From Odobenus rosmarus divergens (Eukaryota; Chordata; Mammalia; Carnivora; Odobenidae): a stretch of 64,000 nucleotides of DNA. The translations under genes were made by a program, and so were the position numbers. How positions within the stretch are numbered: the stretch's first letter is position 1; every line of letters begins with the position of its first letter. Below, piece after piece: positions 34,849 to 47,631 of the stretch. The stretch covers positions 6,470,419 through 6,534,418 of the forward strand of contig NW_004450266.1 of NCBI RefSeq assembly GCF_000321225.1, read 5' to 3'. Below the pieces are notes generated by a model. It worked only from the letters and a program-made list of their open reading frames with translations, did not search any database and was not told the origin of the DNA.

Positions 34849-37800
34849 CAGTCAAGAATACAGTGTTAGAAACACAAAAGTGTTGAGAAAAAAACTTCTC
34901 AAAATTAGTTCCAGACTTCAGGAAAACTATTTCCACATGGTAAGGCCAGAGTCTCCAGTGTTGGTCGTCCAAAGGCAGCTTGGGAGAGTCCTTTTGCCAA
35001 AGCTGCGGGTTCAGAAGTGTTCAAGAACAGGCAGGTTTAGGAAAGCGGGACTCTGGTGTTGGGTGAATCGGGGGCTGCCGGGCACCACCACACATCTGTG
35101 ACTCAGCTTCTGCTGGGACAGCTGAGCCTGCCTGAGGCTTGGTTCTCCATTGGCAATTTGCCCTCAGAATCAATCACATGTTCTTGGGGACCAAGAAGTC
35201 ACCCAGTGTCATGCCTTTGGCATTCCAGAGGGGGTGAGAAACCCAACATGAGCCCCACCCAGGCCTCCTCCCCACTCTGGTCTTCCACATTCATGATGAA
35301 ACCGAAGAGCTCGCCACTGTCTGGGGCGGTCAAGTACACAGGGCTGGTTTTGGAGAATGTAAAGGTTAGAAAGGATAAAGTTTCTATCACCTGAGCAATG
35401 AGTCTTTAAAATGAGTTTGCTGTTTTTTTTGAAGGTTAAATGAAAGGGCCTTGAACGACAGAGTTCTTTTAATCCCCACCCTTCCAATAAAATGTAGACA
35501 AATGTATAAACCTAGCTGGGAATTATGAGCCTTAAACAGAAGGCTTTGAGTCCTAACAAGGATCCCAATAGAAAGAAGAGACTGGGTTCTTCCTGGGACC
35601 TCTCTGGAGGCGGGCCCCAGCTCAGGACCAGAAGCCAGAACCTGGGCTTAGTGGTTGCTATGAGGAATGGAGAAGAGATCTGACTTTGAGCACCAGGAGA
35701 TCAAACCCCAAGGCCCGGGATCCTGCAGAGTCCTGGTGAGCTCCTTGCTCCTGGGCTCCAAGCTCAGCATCCCGGCCCTCACCACGTGGCCACCACGACC
35801 ACGAGGCTGCAGATGTGAAGCTGCGTTCTAAGATTTCACCTCCAGAGCCCTGTCTTTGCATAATGGAAACTGCCACCTATAAAGGTGGTACTTAAAGGTC
35901 ACAGCTGAAAAGGTCCTTTATACTGTTTTTTTTTTTTTTTTTTTTTAAGCGAATGTGCTTCCTTGTTATGTGTCTATAAAAACACTGCCCAGGGTTAATC
36001 CCCTTCCTTGCCTCGCCGTCCCCTTCTGCTTCTGCCCCACCCCATCCTGATTATTTAAACCATTCTCAACTTCTGGTCACTTTCCTAGGGATTGTTTCAA
36101 ATTCTCCACCACTAGGTAGACCCCAGGCACTGGGCTGTTGCTTGGGTTAATTCTCAGCCAACAGTTCTGAGAGACAAGCATCAGGGGCTTACAAAGCTGT
36201 AAATTACCAGGGAGCTTCTTCCCCTCCTCATAGCTCTGCCCTCCAATGCTGTCTGTCTGGAGGGCAGGTAAAAAAAAAAGGCAATCTCATCCTATAAAAA
36301 ACCAGGTTGGGGCATCATTAAAGTCCTGTTTAAAATGATGGCAGAGGGGCTGAGGGTCAGGGCCCGATGGGAGCTGTGGAAGACAGGGAAGAAGGCAGGA
36401 ATTCTTCCAAAATAAACCCTTTTCTAGGGCACAGAAGCTGACCTCCTGCAGGATCACGACCCTGGGCCAGTGAGGGAAGGCTGGTTGCTCCAAGAAATGG
36501 ACATGTTTGGGTTGCTTAGTGCCAAAGGGGCAGGTGCCGTCAAGGATGGGGTTTGATGCTTGGAGGCCACTCAGTGGGCACAGGGATCTCTCTGGCTTAT
36601 GCCTTCAGACTCACTCTTGCTGTGAGATTGTGCCTGTTGGTCTCAGCAGCAGGACAGACTGAAAAGGGAGGCACTTCGTCACCTGCTGGCCTGAACAGAA
36701 GCCGACTCAGGAAGGCCAAGCCCAGAAGCGCCGTCTCCAGGAGCAGTAGTACCCATGTGAAATAATGCTGCCTAGCCCACACCTGACATCTTTTCTCTAA
36801 AGCTTGGGAATGCCTCAACTTCTCCCTGCACAGACGCTGGGTCTCCTCAGTGGTGTGTAGCCCAGGACAGGTAAAACGTTATTCGCTGAAACAAAAGGGA
36901 CACACAGGAATTCTCTGTGATTCTGATCTTTAGAAGTCCATACTATCACGCTGGTGGGGGGTTGGTGGTGGAGGCTCAGAGGCCTGGGAAGGTGTAGGGA
37001 GATGATTCATTCCCTTGGCTCTCGTGTTACCTCTGACCTACAAGTAGATGTCCCCAGCAGGTCTTGACTAGTGTCAGGCAGCCAAGATAGAACTGATCAG
37101 CTAGGCTACTGGGCAGGAGCGCTTCACCCAAGGGCTCCTTATATCAAGAGTATGCTTTGAGAGGCAGAAGTCTATTTTGGATTAAAAAAAAAACACGTGT
37201 TCTTCAGGCCAAACTGCTGTCCCTCCCATCCAAGAACGATTATGCCTGATGGGAGCCCACCACCAGCTCCCAGGAACCACGCAGTGGGCCCGAGGAGCAC
37301 CACATCTGACTCAGCAGTGCTCTGGACCCAGTGGACCAACAGGCCAAGGTGCACTGTCGCAGCCATGTGACTTCTTTCGGAAACAGGAAGAGCACTTAGC
37401 GAAACATATCCTCTAATCCCGGTGGAATGACGTAAGGCGAAACCTCTTCTCCCGAGAAGCTGTGGATGCCTCCCTCTGCCAGGCGGAAACCAGGCTACAC
37501 GCTGCTCCAATTCTCACGCAGTAAAGACCTTCTTGGTTTCATTAACTCGTGTAATATTCTGAAGACTCTGTGAGTAAGGCTATAAAGGTGCCATGAGCTT
37601 ATCAGTCCAACAAGGTCTCCACGGGGGGATAGCTCAGACTCAGAATTCATTTTCCACACTTAATGTAAATGTAACCCATAAAAGTCCCATTTTCTAAGAA
37701 GCCCAGCTCAAAAGGAAGCATTTCGCTTTCCCTCCTGGTCTCCCAGAACCTCTTGTGAGTGGTAATAATGATCGTAATTAGGCAGATGAACCAGGAGCGA

Positions 37801-39357
37801 GGAGCTCCTAACTCTTGCTGCTACTTTCCCCTCCCCTCAATGCTTCCCTGGCCCGTTGGCTGCAGCCTTTCCCTGGGCAGGCCCTCCAGGGGTGGGTTGT
37901 GCCCATTCCCCAGTGGGCGAATGCCTCTTCCCAATGACCTCAGGCCTAGGTCTCCACAGGGACAACTGTAGCCTGGCCTCCCTGCTCTGCAGGCATCGGC
38001 CTCAGGAACTGGTCCCAACCCGGGGGTAGCAGGGGGGCAGGGGCTGGATGACACGGCCAGGTCACACCCGATTAGCTCTGTCCTCCTTTCTCCTCAGTCT
38101 CTCTTTAAAACCCTGGACAGACTCCTCTGGAGGGGAAGCTGTTTTAGAAGAATTTCACAGAAGGAATTCCGGAACACCTAAGCTGCTGCACCCCCACTAC
38201 GTTACTGGCCCGTGAGTGGGAGGCAGAGAAGCCTTCAGGAGCTGGTTAGAAGACGCTTGGCTTATGCCTTCCTCTCTTTGGCTGACTGTTTCTTAAGTCT
38301 CTTTCCAGAATCAAAGGCCACCAAGCACCTCTCTCCACATTCCTGTTTCTCAGTGGTGGAGCTGAGCAGTGGAGGGAAGACACCCCAAGCCATGGGGAGA
38401 AAGTTTCACCCAGGAAGGCAGGCTGGTATCTTTGCTACCACTGCCATCCTTTTGCCGAGGGTGGCCTGCCCCTCCCTGGACCTTGTGCCCACGTGGAGGG
38501 CTTGCCGGGCAGTGCTGGTTCTCACATCTGACTTTGGGAGAGAGGAAGAGATGAATAATAAGGAACATCATGGGAAGACCGACCAACCACAGACATCCTG
38601 GGTGCCTCTACCTCTTGGGGAGGATGAGGCTCTTAGCCCCAGGATGTTATGTCACCAGACTGGGGGAAGGGACCTGGGGAATGCTTTCTCCATCCCAGCA
38701 TGGGGCTGGCACCAACAACTACACAGGATTTGCAAAAGGGGTTGGGGGTTCCATTTAGCATCAAAATATAAAGCTTGGACAGGAGTTGGGGACAGCTTGA
38801 AAAAGGTGCTGAATGATATCACAAAATTCCCCAGAGCAAGACGAAGACGTCCGTGGTCCTCCAGAGGCACAGAACACGGTGAGTAAAAAAGCCACCACTT
38901 GTCTGTGGGAGCTGAGCCAAAAATCCTCAGGTCCTGCAGACCCTCCTTCCAGGCCCCCCTCGGAAGTTTGGTACTAGCCCATGACTGCACCCCGCACTCC
39001 TGCCCGACCCCCACGGAAGAAAGGGTTGCACATGAGACAAATTAGCACAGACACTGTGTCTCACATCACACCGGGTACCTAGAGACAGACAAGGACACAC
39101 CTCAGAAGATGTGTCTCAGAGAGGAGAAATGTACCCCAACAGCAGGGAAAAATCCTCAAGGAAAAAGGGAACAAGAGACAATAAGGTTTTCATTGTGATC
39201 ACACTACAGAAAAAAAAATACCTTCTGTTCTTTGCAAAAAATGTGTGAAGGCCAAATCTGTGTTTTTCTTTTCTTAAAAAAAAGGATGTTGCATGAGTTA
39301 CAATGCAACCAGTATTTTTGTTTGTTTGTTTGTTTTCTGCCCTTGTTAAAAAAAGGA

Positions 39358-39388
<31 letters not shown>

Positions 39389-39461
39389 CTTTTCCTTTCT
39401 TTTCTTTTCTTTTCTTTTCTTTCTTTTCTTTTTCTTTTTTCTTTCTTTTTTTTTTTTTTAA
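39358..39461. repeat. (TTTTC)n microsatellite in the 3' UTR
   Basis: About 100 bp of almost pure pyrimidine on the plus strand built from TTTTC/TTTC units, ending in a run of T. In the TENM4 transcript it is a purine (GAAAA)n tract starting some 75 nt after the stop codon. Expected to be length-variable. Confidence 0.9.
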
Positions 39462-39537
39462 AGTACAACACAGTCAGGTGTGTGGCCACAAAAGAGTAGC
39501 TGTCTTTGGCAAGAAGTGCAGGCCGGAGTCCTCTCTG

Positions 39538-40296
39538 TCACCTCCGGCCCATCTCGCTCTGTCTCATGAAGTGGATGTTGTTAGCGCTGTCTGACAGTTC
39601 TGGGTACTGCTCCACGGAGATGACGAAGAAGCCATCATAGCCTTGAACCCGCCCTGTGTTCAGTGCCTGCTGCTTTTCCCCCTCCGTCCAGGCCCTCAGG
39701 CCTTCCTCCCCTTCCCGAAGTCGCTGTTGCTCACGGGCCCACGCCTGGTGCACGGCTCTCTGCCGGGCCAGCTCCAGCACCCGTGCCTTCTCCTCGTCCA
39801 ACGTCGTCCCGTAGCGAGTGCTCAAGCACAGCGCCCCGTACTGGAGCTGGATGTCTGTGTAGCGTCTAGTCCTTCCATTGAGCATCGTGTTGATCTGGGA
39901 CACGGTGACATTGACCCCATTCTCCAGGGTTCGCCGCCCCCCACTGAGGCCCAGGATGGCCAGGTCGCCTTCTGAAGGCCCTGGCTTCACGAAGTAGTGG
40001 GTGTCCACCCCGTCAATGGTGAAGTGCAGGTTCTCTAGGTAGTGGGCATTGTTCAAGATGGCAGCGACCCTCCGCCCATCCTCGTTGGCCACACTGATGA
40101 TGTCTGTGGTCACTCGGCCATCCTTCAAGGCAAACTTGACCCCCTTGCCGAAAACCGAGCCACGGGATGCAAACTTCTTTGTCTCGGGGGCCTGTTGGCA
40201 GCTGGTGATCGTGGAGCCGTAGAGCTGGTCAAAACGTTCCAGGGTGACGAAGGCCTTGAGCTGCTTCTGCACTTCACACTGTACCCCAAGGATAGA
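39538..40296 (-). CDS. TENM4: TENM4 last coding exon: ABD-like and Tox-GHH-like region, TCAP
   Basis: This terminal exon encodes 252 residues and the TGA stop at 39,538-39,540, from [13 protein letters not shown] to the end MGRR. The acceptor is CATCAG after a long pyrimidine tract. It covers the ABD-like part and the Tox-GHH-like domain, a relative of bacterial polymorphic-toxin nuclease domains that teneurins carry outside the barrel. It finishes with the teneurin C-terminal associated peptide (TCAP). The Glu/Arg-rich helix around [16 protein letters not shown] precedes TCAP. An open frame continues a few codons upstream into the intron but has no support as coding; the acceptor fixes the boundary. 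Confidence 0.97.
   Translation of the reverse strand, partial: SILGVQCEVQKQLKAFVTLERFDQLYGSTITSCQQAPETKKFASRGSVFGKGVKFALKDGRVTTDIISVANEDGRRVAAILNNAHYLENLHFTIDGVDTHYFVKPGPSEGDLAILGLSGGRRTLENGVNVTVSQINTMLNGRTRRYTDIQLQYGALCLSTRYGTTLDEEKARVLELARQRAVHQAWAREQQRLREGEEGLRAWTEGEKQQALNTGRVQGYDGFFVISVEQYPELSDSANNIHFMRQSEMGRR
39541..39669 (-). other. TENM4: TCAP-4 peptide segment
   Basis: The last 43 codons of TENM4 encode the TCAP segment, about 40 residues ([15 protein letters not shown] to MRQSEM) followed by GRR. In the family, TCAP is described as a CRF-like bioactive peptide that can act as part of the protein or as a separate product; the C-terminal G-R-R fits an amidation plus dibasic processing signal. 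Whether it is released in this species cannot be told from DNA. Confidence 0.85.
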
Positions 40297-40682
40297 CTGA
40301 TGGGGGAGGGGAGAGAGAGAGGGATGGAGAAAGAGAGGATGAGACAAAGGGGAAAACCTCTCCCTAACAGCCTGAAGAGTCAGCTTACATTACTAAGTCA
40401 AATCTATACATATCTATTAACCAGTAGCATCTAGCTCTACCGCTGACCACTACAACATTCCACCACCCTTCATCCATCCATTCCCCCATCGTTCCATTAA
40501 GAAACTGTTCAGGGAACATCTCTGTGCCACGTCCTTTTCTGGGCACTGGAGAGACAACAATGAATCAGACAACATCCCTGCCCTTGAGGAACCCATCATT
40601 TAGTGGGGGAGAGACAGATGTGACACACAAAACTATAATCAAATGTGCTAACTAGTGGTCTAAGAGAAGTAGTAGTAATACC

Positions 40683-40895
40683 TATAGCTAACATGTCTTG
40701 GTCTTTGAGCTAAAGAAGTCACATTCAGTACCTCATTTGATCTCCACAATGACTTTATATAGAAGGTATTGTTATATCACTGATTTTACATCTAAGAAAA
40801 CTAAGTCTCTAAGAAGTTGTAATGGGCCCACAGTTGTACTGCTACTAAATATTCAAGCCAACGTTTGAACTCAGGTCTGTCTGACTCTAGAGGTT
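40683..40895 (-). mobile_element. MIR
   Basis: CCTCATTTGATCTCCACAAT, GATTTTACATCTAAGAAAAC and the AACTCAGGTCTGTCTGACTC end give a minus-strand MIR. Confidence 0.8.
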
Positions 40896-42402
40896 CAGTT
40901 TCAAGGGCTCTAGATTAGGGAGCAGCAAACAAGGCTCAGAATATCTCAGCCTGAAGGTGGAGGAATGAGGTTCAAGGACAGACTCATGCTTGAGTTGGAA
41001 CTTGGAGGATAAGGGGCTGATGTAAGATGGAGCAATGGCAAGAAATGCGTTCTTGGCAAGGAGGCTTAGGAAGACGAAAAGTGGTGATTTATATAAACTC
41101 TCTTGCCCTGCTTTATTGTTCTCTGTCGTGTTATGAATGATTTTCAAGGAGGGCTCTGCCTCCACAGTGCTTCCTGGGGGCTCCTCAGATGCCCCTGATC
41201 TTGGCTGCTTTGGGGGACAGATTGGGCCCTGTCTCCGTGTCATACCACCTACCAGTCCCTCCCATGGCTCAGGGAGCCTGGCAAAGCCAGGTTTGGGTGG
41301 GCTCCGGGGCCTTATCGGCAACTCAGGGAAATGGCTTTAGAAACAGGCCCACTGGATTCTCACTGAAATTAAGTCCTCTTTATAATTAATAGAACCCTGT
41401 CTGTGAACAATTATTTCCTAGAGTTTCACGAAAGCTGGAGTGCTCAACAACAAAGATCTCTGATGCTTGCCAAGGGCAGAAATCAATAATTCATTGACAG
41501 GCGAGGTTGGCAAACAGGCCGTCTGAGACCGGGGCTCTGTGCAGGGGGGGAAGGGAAGCTGGGGTTGCGGGGAGGGTTGAGGGGAGGAGCTGAGCTGCTG
41601 GAAGCAGCTCTAGGCACAGCCAGGCCGGCCTGGGAGGATGGTGGGGATTGGAGCTGGGCAGAGGGGCAGGGCTATGGCAGCAGAGAACAACAGAAAGGGG
41701 ACGGGCTCTGTGGTCAGACACACTAGGGGTTCTCATCGTCTTTCCTGCTGAGTGACCTTGAGCAAGTCTCTCTCTGAGCTCTGGTCTCCTCATAAATGCT
41801 CACAGGGTTGTTTACTTCTTTCAACCATTTGTTCATTCAACAAAAGTTTTGGTGCTGGGCAGTATACTGGGTACCAGATAAGACCCAGTGTTTGCTTTCT
41901 TGGGGCTCAGAGTCTAGTGGAGATACAGGAAGAAAACAGGAACTCAAGCCAAGTGCGGTGAATGCTTTGAAAGAGGAGAATATAGGGTGCCTCCAGAGCC
42001 AAGAGGCGCAGAGTCCCGTTCTCCAGAGTCTAGAGAAAGGAGGCAGCTGAGGACTAATGGAATCAGGTTGGATGCGTTAAGTTTCTGGCTGCCAGTGGTA
42101 TGCCATCTAACAACTTGGCTTTCCCCCTCCACTGGGATCCCCTGGGAGGCCTGCTCTCTGCCTGATCCACTCCTGCATTCACTGGGTGCAGCATGGGGCC
42201 TGGAAGAGCCAGCTCCTACTACGTATATTAGGCAGAGGGGGAGGTGGGGGGGAGGGGAGGAAGAAATGAGCAAAAGGATGCCTCAAGTGAGGGGTGGGCT
42301 AAAACTGTTTTCAAGGACCTTTACAGCTATAGAATTCCATGAGTCTTTCAAACTGGGTCATAAAAGGAACAGAAGAGAAAGTAACATATTGTTTGAATGC
42401 CT

Positions 42403-42540
42403 ACAGACAGATCCAGGTTTGAATCCCAGCTCTAACCCTTCCCTTGCTGTGTGGCACTGGAAAGCCTCGGGCATTAAATCTGTACAATGTGAACAGTAAT
42501 ACCAGGGGATATTTGTGAGTTAACTGGTGTAGAATACCTC
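42403..42540 (+). mobile_element. MIR
   Basis: GGTTTGAATCCCAGCTCTAA followed by the GCTGTGTGGCACTGG region is a plus-strand MIR head and core. Confidence 0.75.
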
Positions 42541-42902
42541 AGGCAAGTTCAGGTGCACTGAGGTGCTCAGAAAATACCACATTTGTATTTAGAACACATG
42601 TTCCCTCCTTGCACTTTTGCTCTGGGTAGTGACAAAGGCTCATTGTTTTTGTAGATTTCCAAACTCGGCGTAACATAGAAAACTTAATAGGGCTTGTGAG
42701 GGTCTGTGTGCTGTTACAGCTGGGTCCACAGTGGCTTGCCAGGGGTAGGGTTCCTACGTATTTGCTGAACAGTTTCGGGCAGGCTCTGTGGATGTACCAC
42801 ATCGGTTTCTGTTACGGGCCCATGCTTTCCTGGAAAGCTTTGCAGGACCCACTCCTGTAATGTCTGAATGGCCTAAGGGTGGCAGCTGTGTGTGTCAATT
42901 AC

Positions 42903-43045
42903 CTTGCTGTTGTCCCACTCCTGAGTTTTCATCTGTGTGTGGATGAGCTCATAGGATGGTTCCATGGCATCCATGTCTGGCTTGGGGTAGCCGGGAATCA
43001 CGTTGTGTAGCTGGAATCCAAAGGTGAGGAGCCAACTGTTCACAT
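42903..43045 (-). CDS. TENM4: TENM4 coding exon: post-core linker
   Basis: A 143-bp exon with acceptor CACCCAG next to 43,045 and donor CAAG|GTAATT. It completes the split Asp codon and ends in phase 0. The product is [19 protein letters not shown] through [10 protein letters not shown], the stretch between the Rhs-associated core and the C-terminal ABD-like/Tox-GHH region, which threads from the barrel interior to the outside in teneurin structures. It is too short to identify alone, but phase and order with its neighbours are unambiguous. Confidence 0.96.
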
Positions 43046-44396
43046 CTGGGTGGGCGAGAAGCAGACATGTCCTCATGGAGTAAGTGGCTCTCAGAGGTGA
43101 CATATCCCAATAAATGAGCCCAGAGTTAGGCTGCAGGGGGGGTGAGGGGAGGGGTGCTGCAGCTGGGACAATCAGTTGCTACAGGCACTTTGGAAAACTG
43201 TTTCATGGTTATAAAAGCCGCGTGCATTCTCGGGAGCTGGTGTCCCCTTCCTGGGTATGTATCCAAGAGTGTAGCCAGTAGAGTGTATGTTTCCAGATCC
43301 CCTGTTCTGTCACTCCATCTCCTGGGGCCTTGGCCTCACACCCGGGGGGGGGGCAGCTGTGGACCCTCCGTGTCCTCTCCCGGAATCCGTAGGACATTGT
43401 GGAGGACAGCCACACCCAAAGGGAAGATGTAAACGAATGCTTTCAAAGAGAAAATTCACTTAAGAAATAAGCCCTCCCTCCCCTCCCAAGTGACAAGATG
43501 GCCTGTACCAAAGCTCAAAGGGTTTCCCCCACGCTGATCATACCTTTCATTTCTTCTGGGAAGTGACTCGAAGGAAGTCACTTAACCTCCCCGTGCCTTC
43601 ATTTTCCAATCTTTAATACTGGGCTTGAGGATCTAGCCCCACAGGCACTGGTTTCATTGATGTCATAACATTCCTGGGGGGTTACTAATTATAAAATATT
43701 ACGCAGAGGGACAGGGAGGATTTTGCCATGAGCCTTTGGCTCATTGAGGAACAGAATCAGGGAAGCCACGCCGTAAGGAAGAGAAGGAGGCTGGATGCCG
43801 TGCCATCCGCTACCTGGCCCGCTGCTGCTGAATGTGCTCAGGAGCGTGTTACACTGACCCTCACCTTGCACACTCAGGACCCCGAAGGGGAGATGAGACG
43901 TGGGCATGCAAAACTTTGACACAAGAAAGAAAGATGACAGGAGGGCAGAAATCTTTCAGTTGGACAGGCTGACAAGTCTTCCCGGAGAAGGTGGCCTTTC
44001 AGGCAGACATTGAAAGCTGTGTACCTTTTGTCAGGCTTCAGCAGAGATGAAGGGGGTGCTTCAGGCAAAGACCGTCATACAAGGCAAGGGCGGGAGAGGG
44101 GAGGTGAGTGCAGGGAGTGTTCAGGTAACTGGAGAGCAGCTCAGCAAGGCAGAGAGAGAACCAGAAAGAAAAACTGGCGGGCGCAGGTCAGAAACCCGTA
44201 ATGTCTTCCCACTCGAGAACCTCACGTTTGCCTTTGTTTTTTGTTTGTTTGTGTTTTTTGGACGTCCCAGAGCCCCTCTGTGGGGTGTGAAATCTAGAAG
44301 TACTGGCGTGGAGGGAAGGTAGGAAGGGCAGCTTAGAAACCCAGGTTCTACTTCTAGAAAGATCGTGGGAAGGGAAAGAGCATGGTGAGGCAAGAC

Positions 44397-44640
44397 AAAA
44401 CCCAGGTCCAAATTCAGGCTCCCCAGCTTGCAGACTGTGTGAACTGGGACAGTTGCCTCAACCTCTCTGAGGTTCTGATTCCGGATCTACAAACTGGTGG
44501 TAGAAATGGTTTTCACCAAGCCATGGAGAAGAACGCTGATAGTGTTAGCACTTTGGGCAGCCATCATACAGGGGGAACTGTTCTAAGCCTGTTACAGGAA
44601 GGACTGGGTATCCTATACTATATTCTAAAGTGTCCAGCTC
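44397..44640 (+). mobile_element. MIR, diverged
   Basis: CAGACTGTGTGAACTGGGAC and GCCTCAACCTCTCTGAGGTT fit the MIR core on the plus strand. Confidence 0.65.
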
Positions 44641-46384
44641 GGTTCCTGGCTCATAGAAGGTTTTCTGGGTCCCTTCACACCCGGGCCTCTGCGTCCCTGG
44701 ACCCCCATTTCCTCATTTATGACATGAGGCCCTTGGACTAGCTTTCCTCCAGAGTCCCTTTCCTCACTGAGTTTTTGAGAATCTCCGATTCTATGAATCG
44801 TGGCAGATGGTTTTTTAGGAAATTAAAACAAACAGAACAGGGGGGAAAAAGTCCCCTACGAAGCCATTTTTGCCTGAGGCCGAGAACTTGCATCTGAATT
44901 TGTAGTTGGAAAGGAAAACTTCTAGCAGGAATATTACAAATTCCCAGGAAACCAGGGGGCTGAAAAGAGGGCTGGGCCTTAATTATAAGTGATGGGAGGT
45001 AGGGACATTTCTCATGATGATGCCTTTAGGAAAAATGCTGAAAACTGATTTATTCATTGGTTTTTCTACAGCGCTTTTCTGGAGAGTTGGGAATTTTACT
45101 CTTCCTTTTTATGACACCAGAGCTAGACATTTCCCTCAAGTTAAAAAGCTCCTCTTTACCCGTCCGCCCCAGACTTCGGGCGTGGCCACCCGGGGCAGCG
45201 ATGAATAACAATCCCTTTTACGTGTGCACACTACAAAGTGAATTCCATGCCCAGAATGAGGATTTTGGAGTCAGAGCCGAGTTCCAGCCCCAGGCTTGCC
45301 ACTTCTCAGCGGGCCGGTTACATTACAGCTCAGACCTTCACTTTCCTCCTCTGAGAATGGGGTCAGTGATCCCCCCTCTTACAGGCTTCCCGGGAGGGTT
45401 ACTGTGTTAGTGTGTGTGATGTATCTGAAGTGGATGTCTTGTGGTTGCCTTTCCAGCATCCCATTCTGCCTTCCCGCTCTTTCCTTTTGGGGTATCTGTG
45501 CAGCTGTAGGGATGCTGACTCCACCTGCGGCAAGTGAGCGTGTGACCTAGGCTAAGCCAGTCAGCGCGTTTTCTCCCTCCAGCCACAGTGCATGGTTCAG
45601 GGGCTGCCATGTGACCTAAGCCTATCCCATTGGAGGGTATCTCAGGACCTTTGAAGGAAGTTTTGGAAAAAAGATGCTCTTTTTATTGGTGTTACTGCTG
45701 GGTGTGAGTGAGGCTGCACATAGCTCACGTGGAAGCTAATAGGTTTGGGGGTGTCTTGGTTTTTAGTAGCAAAATGTTTTCCTGTACCATTTTTTCCCCC
45801 AGCTAAACTAACCTGCCAAAATACCTCACAAGACACTCACTGGAGGATGAGGCAGGGGGCATGCTTGATGCAGACAGATGTCATGGAAATGAGCTCTAAA
45901 TCTGTTAAGTTTTCTAGGGCTGCCAGCAAGTTGAGCACAGTGAGACCGTGGTTGGGATATTCCTGTTTCCCACAGGTCCCAAGCGTGTTTTCACCACTGC
46001 ACCTGCCCACCACTGTGTTCCCTCTTCTGCCCCATTCTGGGACTCCTGCTCTCAACATGACCACTAGGAATCTTCCAATCAGGGTCTGCAGGAACAGGGT
46101 CCAAACTGGGCCACCAAGTTCGGGGGGCCAGGAAGCCACTTCCCTAAGGGTCAGTTATGTGAGCAGTCCCTGTTGCCCTCTCTAGACTTCTGTATGTGCG
46201 GTCGTCTCCTTGGACTGCCTTTCACCCTACTGGCTGATGAATGTCCACTGCGAAGGGGGCCCCATGCATCTGCTGCTCCCTGGGCAGAGACAGCTGTGCC
46301 TCCAGTGTTTCAGTAGCCGTCAGGGCAAACCTTCATCCCAGGCCCCTCACACTGGACAGCAACTGTCTCCCTCCCCACCGCTGT

Positions 46385-46475
46385 GTGCACTCCTGGAGGG
46401 CAGCGACCATATTTCTATGCCCAGTGCGTAAAACAGTGGCTGCACAGAGAAGGCATTTGTTGAATGAAAATGAAA
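46385..46475 (+). mobile_element. L2 3'-end fragment
   Basis: CTGGAGGGCAGCGACCATAT to AGAAGGCATTTGTTGAATGA matches the conserved L2 tail. Confidence 0.7.
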
Positions 46476-47631
46476 CTGCCTTGAAATAGGGTGCAGGCAT
46501 AGCTGGCATCACAGGAAAAACAGAAGGAGATTATCAGGTTTGCAAGTCAGGAGGCGCCCAATTGGCACCAACAACAAAGTCTCTTTTATAAAGAGTGCTG
46601 GCTTTATCCAGACCTGAGTCCCCGTAGCCGCTTTGACTCCTGAGGTCTTTCATGGCTGGCCTGTGAGTGGCTGCTTGCTGGCTGGACTGTGGCTGCTGGA
46701 GACTTTTCTGGCATGTGTGACCAATGGGGACACTGATATTTCAGGTGCTTTCACAGTCATGGAAAACAAAGCCCACTTTTTAAATCCGGGAAGAGGAAAG
46801 GTAATCAACATGAGCCAGGCACTGTGCTAGGCAGGTTATTAAATGTATCTCATTTCACCCTCGCAACCACCTTTCTCTTTTTATCCCCTCTTCCTCCCCT
46901 CTTTGGATTGAATATTTTTTTAGCCTTCACTTTTATTTCCACTATTGACTAAATACCTATGTCTCTGTTTTATTCTTTACTGGTTGCTTGAGGATTTACA
47001 GTGTGCATATTTAATTCACCTGTGTCAGTGTAGGTTTCTGACTTTAATTTACAGATCAGGAAACTGGAATTCAGGGAAGTTAAGTAAATTGCGTGATTGT
47101 CCATTACATCGTCCCAAATAAGAAAACTGATTTTGTTTTTCTTTAGCTATACCTTCATCCACCTTATCGGGGACTCATAGCCAGCCTGATCTCTGGGCCA
47201 GAAACTCCCAAACTGTATTCTCAGGGGTGTATCCAGTGAAATATTAGGGTTTCATGGTGAAAAAAGGGGTTTTATGCTCAAATATTTGAGAAACAGTGGG
47301 GAAAGGGGTTTCATGGTCAAATGAGAAATTGTGGGTAAATGTACCAATTAGTTCTCTTTACTATGGACTTCTCAGAGCCTTTCATAAGCTGCAATGTGTT
47401 ATTAAATTTTAAGAATGGTGGTTGCCCTGTTAAATTAATTTGATGTCAGTACCAGTTTTTCCAGGCTGTTTCTCTAAACCAATGTTTCTTAAAAAATGCT
47501 TTGGAAAATGCTTTTGTAAGAGAAAGCCAATGTTTCTTGTTACCCCATACCAGCTTTTTCAAGGACAACTATCGTGTCAGATGACCAGAGCTGTAGTGGG
47601 TCCTGTCCTCTGAACAAGCCCCAATCCTCAC

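Larger units (their letters stand above)
34720..39537 (-). other. TENM4: TENM4 3' UTR (inferred extent)
   Basis: About 4.8 kb between the stop codon and the tandem poly(A) signals near 34.7-34.8 kb. I see no Can-SINE or L1 in it, unlike the DNA just to the left. It contains a purine-rich (sense strand) microsatellite near its start, and Pumilio-type motifs near its end. Open frames on the opposite strand here, including one of 224 codons at 38,212-38,886, resemble nothing known and are treated as chance. The extent is inference from the signals; the true end needs transcript data. Confidence 0.65.
40297..42902 (-). other. TENM4: TENM4 intron before the last exon
   Basis: A 2.6-kb GT-AG intron. 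It holds a MIR-like piece (40,683-40,895), two fragments of an old repeat type starting with a 'gggcactggag'-like motif (about 40,505-40,680 and 41,815-41,960), a G-rich stretch at 41,544-41,587 and another at 42,237-42,260, and a MIR at 42,403-42,540. No Can-SINE and no other gene seen. Confidence 0.8.
43046..47631 (-). other. TENM4: TENM4 intron between the 47,632 and 42,903 exons
   Basis: A 4.6-kb GT-AG intron. It contains MIR-like pieces (44,397-44,640 and 45,265-45,430) and an L2 3'-end fragment (about 46,385-46,475), otherwise unique sequence. No SINE, no coding exon and no RNA gene seen. Confidence 0.8.

Noticed and set aside
38212..38886. Open plus-strand frame of 224 codons
   Set aside because: It lies antisense in the TENM4 3' UTR, has no recognisable domain or low-divergence relative, and no promoter or splice signals.
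39538..40296. Free-standing toxin gene at the Tox-GHH-like region
   Set aside because: It is the C-terminal part of TENM4, joined by conserved splice phases, not an independent gene.
40297..40347. Extension of the last TENM4 exon upstream to an ATG
   Set aside because: The acceptor at 40,297 and the phase of the previous exon show this to be intron.
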